Shown here piece after piece: positions 1 to 5,184 of a stretch of DNA of 5,184 nucleotides. This stretch comes from Saprospirales bacterium (lineage in GTDB: Bacteria > Bacteroidota > Bacteroidia > Chitinophagales > JADJOU01), in contig CANHJR010000113.1 of NCBI GenBank assembly GCA_947461165.1, forward strand, positions 1 through 5,184, in the 5' to 3' direction. Position numbers and translations under genes: made by a program. How positions within the stretch are numbered: position 1 is the stretch's first letter; every line of letters begins with the position of its first letter. Below the pieces are notes generated by a model. It saw only the letters and a list, made by a program, of their open reading frames with translations. It was not told the origin of the DNA and made no database searches.

Positions 1-1697
1 ATAACGGCTATCTGCTTGGTGCCCAAGAGACGAAAGGTCAATATGTTCCCGTTTTTGTCGATATTCAAAATGACATTCATCTTCAGATTACACCCAAACT
101 TAGTTTTGAATCTTTGACCTGCTATTCGAGCAATACATTCCATCTCGTCCCCGAAGACCGAACTACCAATTTTGGACTGGTCAATATGGCCTTAACATAT
201 CAGGTGAAATACGACGGACAAGAGCGAGATAAGTATATCAATTTGACTCAAGGATCTTCATTGACATATAAATTTTCAGATAATTTTCGAATCAAATATA
301 CGAATACGGCCTATCAAATCAATGAACGTCAATACTATGACATCACTGGAGAATATGCTATCGGAGAAGTAGAATCAGATGTCAGCAATGCGAACTATGG
401 GAATTTGAAAAATGTTTTTGGATCAGGAGTTTTTCAGAATTGGGGACGAGAAAAATACGATGCCACATTGATGCACCATCATCTTAGCTCAAGCTTTTTA
501 CTGGGAAAGAATGAGATCAAAACTGGAGTAAAATACAAAACGGAAACGTTTGATATTTACCTTAATACATGGGATAGATTGGATAGTGCAGGATACAATA
601 TACCGCAAGCCTCCAATCAAATCCGACTGCTGAATCCTGTGAGAGAAAGTTATAATCTTCAGGGTCAACGATATGAATTTTATGCACAAGATGCCCTCAA
701 ATTTGACTTGAAAAATGAGAAATCGCTTTCGGTGCTTTTTGGAGTTAGAGGTAATTATTGGTCAGTAAACAAGGAGTTCTTCATAAGTCCACGCATTCAA
801 ATCTTCTATAGTCCAAAGAAAAACTGGACAATTTATGCTGCCTCTGGGTCATACAATCAGCCCCCTTTTATCAGAGAAATCATAGATCAGTACGGGAAAA
901 TTCAAACAAATGTCAAATCACAGAAGTCTCTTCACTTCATAGCTGGTACAGATCACATTTTAAAAATCTACGACCAACCTTTCAAATTTACCGCTGAGAT
1001 CTACAATAAGCATATGTGGGATATCAACCCTTATCAATACTCCAATGTCCAGCTTCGATATGCTGCCAAAAACAATACCATTGCATATGCAAGAGGAATT
1101 GATCTAAGACTTCAAGGCGAATTTGTCAAAAATGCCGAAAGCTGGATCAATCTTGGCATATTGAATACAGAGGAAATGGACGGTGCTGTTTTTACCAAAT
1201 ATCGTGATAGTTTGGGAACTAGTTTTTATAACCCCTCTTTGGCATCTTCCAAAATCGTGGACACATGGATAGAACCTCGAGGGTCTATTCAGCGACCAAA
1301 CAATCAGTTTCTCACCTTTAATTTATTTTTCCAAGACTACCTTCCTAAGCTACCAAACTGCAGAGTCAATATCAATTTGGTCCTAGCATCTGGGTTGCCA
1401 TTTGGCGTACCAAATAATGAACCATACCGAAATAAATTCAACCTTCTAAGCTACAAACGATTGGATATGGGCTTTTCGTTTAAACTCGTAGGAGGTAAAT
1501 CCGCTGATAGCATTGTACCAAAGACCTCTAGAAAATTCATCAAATCAGCATGGGCAACAATTGATATTTTCAATGTGGTAGACTTTCAAAACCAAGTTTC
1601 ATTATCATGGATTCAGGACTATTCGGGTAATCAATTTGCAGTACCAAATTACCTCACTGGTCGACGATTTAATGCTCGATTGCTTTTCAATTTTTAA
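1..1697 (+). CDS. TonB-dependent outer-membrane receptor, C-terminal part (5' end outside window)
   Basis: This is the beta-barrel portion of an outer-membrane receptor that would import a ligand using energy passed on by TonB-ExbB-ExbD; the substrate cannot be told from this part. The frame is open from the left edge (first whole codon at base 3), giving 564 visible residues. The TTG at 114 is internal, so the real start, signal peptide, plug and any carboxypeptidase-like regulatory domain lie upstream. Seen directly: many alternating polar and aromatic strands separated by Asn/Asp/Gly-rich turns, an SPR strand start near residue 262, a QPPF segment at 286-289, a WATIDIFNVVD strand from residue 517, and a C-terminal RLLFNF ending in Phe, the usual outer-membrane barrel end signal. 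The QPPF region and the long barrel resemble Bacteroidota TonB receptors known from general family knowledge. No SusD-like partner follows, so assignment to a SusCD glycan system is not supported. No frameshift or internal stop is seen. Confidence 0.85.
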   Translation, partial: NGYLLGAQETKGQYVPVFVDIQNDIHLQITPKLSFESLTCYSSNTFHLVPEDRTTNFGLVNMALTYQVKYDGQERDKYINLTQGSSLTYKFSDNFRIKYTNTAYQINERQYYDITGEYAIGEVESDVSNANYGNLKNVFGSGVFQNWGREKYDATLMHHHLSSSFLLGKNEIKTGVKYKTETFDIYLNTWDRLDSAGYNIPQASNQIRLLNPVRESYNLQGQRYEFYAQDALKFDLKNEKSLSVLFGVRGNYWSVNKEFFISPRIQIFYSPKKNWTIYAASGSYNQPPFIREIIDQYGKIQTNVKSQKSLHFIAGTDHILKIYDQPFKFTAEIYNKHMWDINPYQYSNVQLRYAAKNNTIAYARGIDLRLQGEFVKNAESWINLGILNTEEMDGAVFTKYRDSLGTSFYNPSLASSKIVDTWIEPRGSIQRPNNQFLTFNLFFQDYLPKLPNCRVNINLVLASGLPFGVPNNEPYRNKFNLLSYKRLDMGFSFKLVGGKSADSIVPKTSRKFIKSAWATIDIFNVVDFQNQVSLSWIQDYSGNQFAVPNYLTGRRFNARLLFNF

Positions 1698-1706
1698 AAA
1701 AACAAA
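1693..1706 (+). repeat. A-rich 14-base motif, first copy
   Basis: TTTAAAAAAACAAA overlaps the receptor's TAA stop and lies 8 bases before an ATG-AAC at 1715. The same 14 bases occur at 5132-5145, 3 bases before the ATG-AAC of the last gene. A-rich tracts upstream of start codons are known to help translation initiation in Bacteroidota, where Shine-Dalgarno pairing is often weak. Low complexity makes a chance match quite possible. Confidence 0.4.
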
Positions 1707-1714
1707 AAATCAGA

Positions 1715-1798
1715 ATGAACATAGAACTAGAAGATCAAATTCTTCTAAAAATGTGTATTTTTGACGATTTAGCGCGTAATTTTACAATAGAACCATAG
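1715..1798 (+). CDS. Possible 27-codon upstream ORF in frame with secA
   Basis: ATG at 1715 runs for 27 codons to TAG at 1796-1798, starting MNIELEDQILL and ending FTIEP. It is in the same frame as secA: only the TAG and three codons (AAA TAC AAC) separate its last codon from the secA ATG. An A-rich tract precedes its start, like the one before the gene at 5149. The peptide is acidic with a short hydrophobic stretch. It has no signal peptide and none of the arrest motifs I know from SecM, MifM, VemP or the RAPP-type Sec arrest peptides. Another ATG lies at 1751 in the same frame. It could be a leader peptide, a remnant N-terminal extension of SecA, or chance. The candidate promoter at 1756 lies inside it, so a transcript from there would not carry the whole ORF. 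Confidence 0.22.
   Translation: MNIELEDQILLKMCIFDDLARNFTIEP
1728..1747. repeat. Inverted repeat, 7-bp arms, 6-base loop
   Basis: TAGAAGA (1728-1734) and TCTTCTA (1741-1747) are perfect reverse complements around the loop TCAAAT. Only two of seven pairs are GC and an A run, not a T run, follows, so it is a poor intrinsic terminator. It could be a weak hairpin or a protein-binding site just upstream of the candidate secA promoter. Confidence 0.4.
1747..1762. repeat. AT-only inverted repeat, 6-bp arms, 4-base loop
   Basis: AAAAAT (1747-1752) and ATTTTT (1757-1762) flank GTGT. It shares base 1747 with the previous inverted repeat, and its right arm forms most of the TATTTTTG promoter element. 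Such A/T palindromes are easily produced by base composition, so function is unproven. Confidence 0.3.
1756..1763 (+). promoter_or_regulatory. Candidate Bacteroidota -7 promoter element for secA
   Basis: TATTTTTG fits the Bacteroidota primary-sigma -7 consensus TAnnTTTG exactly. It would start transcription near base 1770, leaving a leader of roughly 35-40 bases before the secA ATG, a reasonable distance. Against it, no TTG-type -33 element is seen about 20 bases upstream, and the same 8-base pattern also occurs inside coding sequence at 101-108 and 4873-4880. Confidence 0.42.
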
Positions 1799-1807
1799 AA
1801 ATACAAC

Positions 1808-4800
1808 ATGTTAAACCTTCTGAACAAATCTTTGACAACGCTATTTGGGGGAACCAAGCAAGACAAAGATATAAAAGCTAGTACACCAATTGTACAACAG
1901 ATCAATGATGAATTCGCCAAACTAGAAGCGATATCCAATGATGAGCTACGAAACAAAACCATTGAATTCAAATCTCGAATCAATAAGTATGTAGAGGAAT
2001 TTGATCAGAATATTTCTGAATTGAAGCTCAAAGCGCAGAATGAAGAAGATACCTTAGAAAAAGAAAAAATTCTGAACCAAGCAGATGAATTAGCAAAAGA
2101 GAAGGATAAGCATATAGAAGATATTTTGATGCAGATTCTTCCGGAAGCGTTTGCTGTGGTCAAAGAAACTGCTCGACGATTTACAAATAATTCAGAAATT
2201 ACTGCTACAGCAACTAATCTTGACCGCGAATTGGTAGTTACCAAACCTCATATTTCTATATCTGGCGATCAAGTGACTTATCAAAACCATTGGAAGGCAG
2301 CTGGGAATGATGTGCAGTGGAACATGATTCATTATGATGTGCAGTTGATGGGAGGTCTATCGCTTCATCAAGGAAAAATTTCTGAGATGGCAACTGGAGA
2401 AGGTAAAACCTTGGTGGCCACCTTGCCCGTTTATTTAAATGCATTGGCTGGATTGGGAGTTCATATCGTTACAGTCAACGATTACCTGGCTCTCCGGGAT
2501 AGCGAGTGGAATGCTCCGATATTTAACTTTTTGGGATTGAGCATCGCTTGTATAGATCAAACACAGCCAAATAGTGAGCAACGTAGAAAAGCATACGCAT
2601 CAGATATCACTTATGGAACGAATAATGAGTTTGGATTTGATTATCTTCGAGACAACATGGTTGAGTTTACCGAGGAATTGGTTCAGAAAAAACATCATTT
2701 TGCGATCGTCGATGAAACCGATTCCGTATTGATAGATGATGCAAGAACACCATTGATCATTTCAGGCCGAGTAGATCAAACGGATAAGGATGAGCAATTA
2801 TTTTATAGCTTGAAACCTCGAATTTCGAAAATATACGAGCAACAAAAGCAAATCATCAATAAAGTCTTCAATGAAGCAAAAACAGCAATAAACACAGGCG
2901 ATGTAACCGATACTGGCGGCGGTATGGCCCTGCTAAGAGCGCACAGAGGACTTCCAAAATATACTCCTCTCATTCGCTTTCTAAGCGAAGATGGCAATCG
3001 TCAGATTTTATTAAAAACCGAAGGAAGATATCTTCAGGATAACCAAAAGGAAATGCCGAAGGTGGATGAGCCTTTGCTATTCACCATTGATGAAAAAAAC
3101 AATAGTGTAACCTTGACCGACAGAGGTATTGAGATGATTACTTCTAGTGGAGAAGAATCTGATTTTTACGTGATTCCAGATTTGGGAACTGAATTTGGCA
3201 AGGTTGATAAATCTGATCTTAATGACAAAGAGAAGATTCAAAAGAAGAATGAAATTATGACCAATTTCCGAGAAAAATCCGAAAGGTTGCACGTTGTCAC
3301 TCAACTTCTCAAGGCCTATACCTTGTTTGAAGCCGACATACAGTATGTGGTCTTGGACAATAAGGTGAAAATTGTCGATGAAAATACAGGTCGTATTATG
3401 GAAGGTCGAAGGTACAGTGATGGTCTGCATCAGGCGATTGAAGCCAAGGAAAATGTGAAGGTAGAAGCCTCTAGTCAAACGGTTGCAACCATAACCTTAC
3501 AGAATTACTTCAGAATGTACCACAAACTAGCAGGTATGACAGGTACGGCTGAGACGGAAGCTAGAGAATTCTGGGACATATACAAGCTAGATGTCATGAC
3601 CATTCCTACAAATCGACCAATCACAAGAAACGATAGAAATGATCTCATATACAAGACAAAACGAGAAAAATACAATGCCATAATAGACCAAATCGCTGTC
3701 TATCAAGACGCTGGACGTCCTGTCCTCGTTGGAACTACGAACGTAGAGGTATCGGAATTGCTCAGTCGAATGCTCACTATGCGAAAAATCAAGCACAATG
3801 TTCTCAATGCGAAGCACCATGGTCGTGAAGCAGAAATCGTGCAGGAAGCAGGCAAGGATGGCGCTGTCACCATTGCTACCAACATGGCTGGACGTGGAAC
3901 GGATATCAAGATATCTGAAGCAGTCAAGGAACGAGGTGGTCTGGCTATCATAGGGTCCGAAAGACATGAGTCTAGAAGAATTGATCGGCAGCTTAGAGGG
4001 CGTGCAGGTCGCCAAGGAGATCCTGGGGAGTCGGTCTTCTATGTATCATTGGAGGATGACTTGATGCGTATTTTCGGTTCAGAAAGAATTTCAAAAGTTA
4101 TGGATACCCTTGGGCTCAAGGAAGGTGAAGTCATAGAATCTGGATTGATCACGAAACAAATCGAAAAGGCACAGAAAAAAGTAGAGGAAAATCACTTTGG
4201 TGTTCGAAAGAGACTACTTGAATATGATGATGTCATGAATAGTCAAAGGGATGTCATTTATAAACGTCGAAAAAACGCCTTGTTTGGCGACCGATTGGAA
4301 ATTGATATTCAGAATATTCTCTATAATGTGACATCGGATATTGTTGCTCACAATAAGTCTATCAATGATTATAATAATTTCAGCTTTGAAATGTTTCAAT
4401 ATTTTAGAGTTGAAAACACCATACCAGAAGACGTATTTAAGTCGATGGGAACCCAAGAGCTCACTGACAGTGTTTTCAATTCCATTCAAGATTTTAGAAT
4501 GAGAAAAACTGCAGAATTGGCTCAAGCAGTCCTTCCTGCATTTGAAAACATAGCGAAAGCGCAGCCACACATTATCAATGTCATTTTGCCTATAATGATT
4601 GAAACAGATGAGATTCAAATTTTCTGCAAATTGAGTGACGCTATCGCTACCAAAGGATTATCCATCATCCGAGATATCGAAAAATCGATAGTCCTATCGA
4701 ATATAGATGACCTGTGGACAAAACACTTGCGAGAAATGGATGAATTAAAACAATCCGTTCAGAATGTCGTTTGGGAACAAAAAGATCCTATTGTTATCTA

Positions 4801-5116
4801 TAAGAAAGAAGCATTTGACCTGTTCCAGAGAATGATTGAATCTTCCAATTATACCATAGCTCAGACGCTGGTTAAATTTGATTTAAAAAGCGAAAATCAA
4901 AACTTCCGCGCGACATCCAATGTTCAACACTCCAATTTGGTAAAAGATATTCAGACGAACTCTGGTGCTTTTGAATCAGATGATTATGGTGCAAATGAGC
5001 GAGACCTATTAAATCCTGCACAGAAAAAAGAACCTATAAAAGTAGATCCTAAGATAGGGAGAAATGAGCCTTGTCCTTGCGGCAGTGGGAAGAAATACAA
5101 GAACTGTCACGGATAA
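1808..5116 (+). CDS. secA: SecA, preprotein translocase ATPase (Bacteroidota long form)
   Basis: SecA is the ATP-driven motor that pushes unfolded preproteins through SecYEG at the inner membrane. All core parts are visible in 1,102 residues: Walker A MATGEGKT (194-201), motif II DETD (302-305) followed by LIDDARTPLIISG, GMTGTAETEA, TNMAGRGTDI (691-700), ERHESRRID (718-726) and RGRAGRQGD (730-738). Arg696, Arg732 and Arg735 match E. coli Arg509, Arg574 and Arg577. The helical scaffold and two-helix finger lie around DDLWTKHLREMDELKQ (967-982). The C-terminal zinc site is CPC...CH (Cys1089, Cys1091, Cys1100, His1101), which binds SecB or ribosomes in other bacteria. It is about 200 residues longer than the 901-residue E. 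coli protein. One insertion lies before Walker A (about residues 62-172, with a charged, probably coiled-coil stretch near 66-107). Another follows motif II (about 321-424). Both fit the Bacteroidota form. The ATG at 1808 gives a typical SecA N-terminus (MLNLLNKSL), and a TAG lies four codons upstream in frame. No disabling change is seen. Confidence 0.98.
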   Translation: MLNLLNKSLTTLFGGTKQDKDIKASTPIVQQINDEFAKLEAISNDELRNKTIEFKSRINKYVEEFDQNISELKLKAQNEEDTLEKEKILNQADELAKEKDKHIEDILMQILPEAFAVVKETARRFTNNSEITATATNLDRELVVTKPHISISGDQVTYQNHWKAAGNDVQWNMIHYDVQLMGGLSLHQGKISEMATGEGKTLVATLPVYLNALAGLGVHIVTVNDYLALRDSEWNAPIFNFLGLSIACIDQTQPNSEQRRKAYASDITYGTNNEFGFDYLRDNMVEFTEELVQKKHHFAIVDETDSVLIDDARTPLIISGRVDQTDKDEQLFYSLKPRISKIYEQQKQIINKVFNEAKTAINTGDVTDTGGGMALLRAHRGLPKYTPLIRFLSEDGNRQILLKTEGRYLQDNQKEMPKVDEPLLFTIDEKNNSVTLTDRGIEMITSSGEESDFYVIPDLGTEFGKVDKSDLNDKEKIQKKNEIMTNFREKSERLHVVTQLLKAYTLFEADIQYVVLDNKVKIVDENTGRIMEGRRYSDGLHQAIEAKENVKVEASSQTVATITLQNYFRMYHKLAGMTGTAETEAREFWDIYKLDVMTIPTNRPITRNDRNDLIYKTKREKYNAIIDQIAVYQDAGRPVLVGTTNVEVSELLSRMLTMRKIKHNVLNAKHHGREAEIVQEAGKDGAVTIATNMAGRGTDIKISEAVKERGGLAIIGSERHESRRIDRQLRGRAGRQGDPGESVFYVSLEDDLMRIFGSERISKVMDTLGLKEGEVIESGLITKQIEKAQKKVEENHFGVRKRLLEYDDVMNSQRDVIYKRRKNALFGDRLEIDIQNILYNVTSDIVAHNKSINDYNNFSFEMFQYFRVENTIPEDVFKSMGTQELTDSVFNSIQDFRMRKTAELAQAVLPAFENIAKAQPHIINVILPIMIETDEIQIFCKLSDAIATKGLSIIRDIEKSIVLSNIDDLWTKHLREMDELKQSVQNVVWEQKDPIVIYKKEAFDLFQRMIESSNYTIAQTLVKFDLKSENQNFRATSNVQHSNLVKDIQTNSGAFESDDYGANERDLLNPAQKKEPIKVDPKIGRNEPCPCGSGKKYKNCHG

Positions 5117-5148
5117 CATCTAAAAACTCAATTTAAAAAAACAAAGGA
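5117..5148 (+). promoter_or_regulatory. Short secA-to-next-gene gap with A-rich translation initiation region
   Basis: The 32 bases between the secA stop and the next ATG contain no hairpin followed by T residues and no TAnnTTTG element, which suggests read-through from secA. The second copy of TTTAAAAAAACAAA (5132-5145) lies just before the ATG. An AGGA directly abuts the ATG, too close for a normal Shine-Dalgarno site, so the A-rich tract is the more likely initiation aid. Confidence 0.4.
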
Positions 5149-5184
5149 ATGAACAAGTCAATTATCATAATACTAGTTAGTATC
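5149..5184 (+). CDS. Start of unidentified gene, probable signal peptide or membrane anchor (3' end outside window)
   Basis: The ATG at 5149 opens a frame that reaches the right edge after 12 codons, MNKSIIIILVSI. A lysine near the start followed by an Ile/Leu/Val run is what the N-terminus of an exported or membrane-anchored protein looks like, but 12 residues cannot separate a cleavable signal peptide from a transmembrane helix or identify the family. It follows secA by 32 bases on the same strand with no terminator visible, so co-transcription is likely. The A-rich tract before the ATG supports this start. Confidence 0.6.
   Translation, partial: MNKSIIIILVSI

Noticed and set aside
114..116. 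TTG as the start of the receptor gene
   Set aside because: The frame is open to the left edge with barrel-like sequence before it, so this is an internal Leu codon.
1..1697. SusC of a SusCD glycan-uptake locus
   Set aside because: No susD or glycan-enzyme gene is in view and the next gene is secA; the plug region that could help is outside the window.
1715..1798. SecM-type arrest peptide identity for the short ORF
   Set aside because: No signal peptide and no known arrest motif; only the position before secA is similar.
2973..2989. Perfect inverted repeat TTCGCTT/AAGCGAA with a 3-base loop
   Set aside because: It lies inside secA in the second insertion region, has no T tract, and repeats of this size are expected by chance in 5 kb.
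3077..3478. Open frame of 133 codons on the minus strand, and similar ones opposite secA at 3587-4015 and 4214-4618
   Set aside because: They are antisense to conserved SecA sequence and show no recognisable domain or initiation context; they are shadows of secA.
4685..4700. Near-palindrome TCGATAG-TC-CTATCGA
   Set aside because: It lies inside the conserved 3' part of secA coding sequence and matches chance expectation; no nearby site suggests regulation.
4873..4880. TAAATTTG, a TAnnTTTG promoter-like match upstream of the last gene
   Set aside because: It is inside secA, about 270 bases from the next start, with no supporting -33 element seen; the pattern also occurs by chance at 101-108.

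Overview
The window looks like ordinary chromosome from a low-GC member of the Bacteroidota, most likely a Cytophagales-type or related lineage. Three things support this. SecA is about 1,100 residues and carries the two large insertions typical of that phylum. A TonB-dependent receptor of a Bacteroidota type lies directly upstream. A TAnnTTTG element, matching the phylum's sigma-70 -7 consensus, lies before secA, and no clear Shine-Dalgarno sequence precedes it. The placement below phylum level is inference.

Layout: bases 1-1697 hold the 3' part (564 residues, open at the left edge) of a TonB-dependent outer-membrane receptor, ending in the C-terminal Phe usual for beta-barrel proteins. Bases 1698-1807 are a short AT-rich gap. 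It contains a candidate promoter, two abutting inverted repeats and a 27-codon reading frame. That frame is in phase with secA and separated from it by one TAG codon and three further codons. Bases 1808-5116 hold a complete secA, with intact Walker A, DExD, arginine-finger, two-helix-finger and C-terminal zinc-binding motifs. After a 32-base gap with no visible terminator, a new gene starts at 5149 and is cut by the right edge. Its 12 visible residues look like the start of a signal peptide or membrane anchor.

All genes are on the + strand. The receptor and secA are probably separate transcription units, although no convincing terminator lies between them. secA and the next gene may be co-transcribed. 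SecA powers export of envelope proteins, including receptors like the upstream one, but the sequence shows no specific link between the two genes.

I see no mobile element, CRISPR array, RNA gene or clearly new system. The item most worth a second look is the in-frame short ORF and structured leader before secA.
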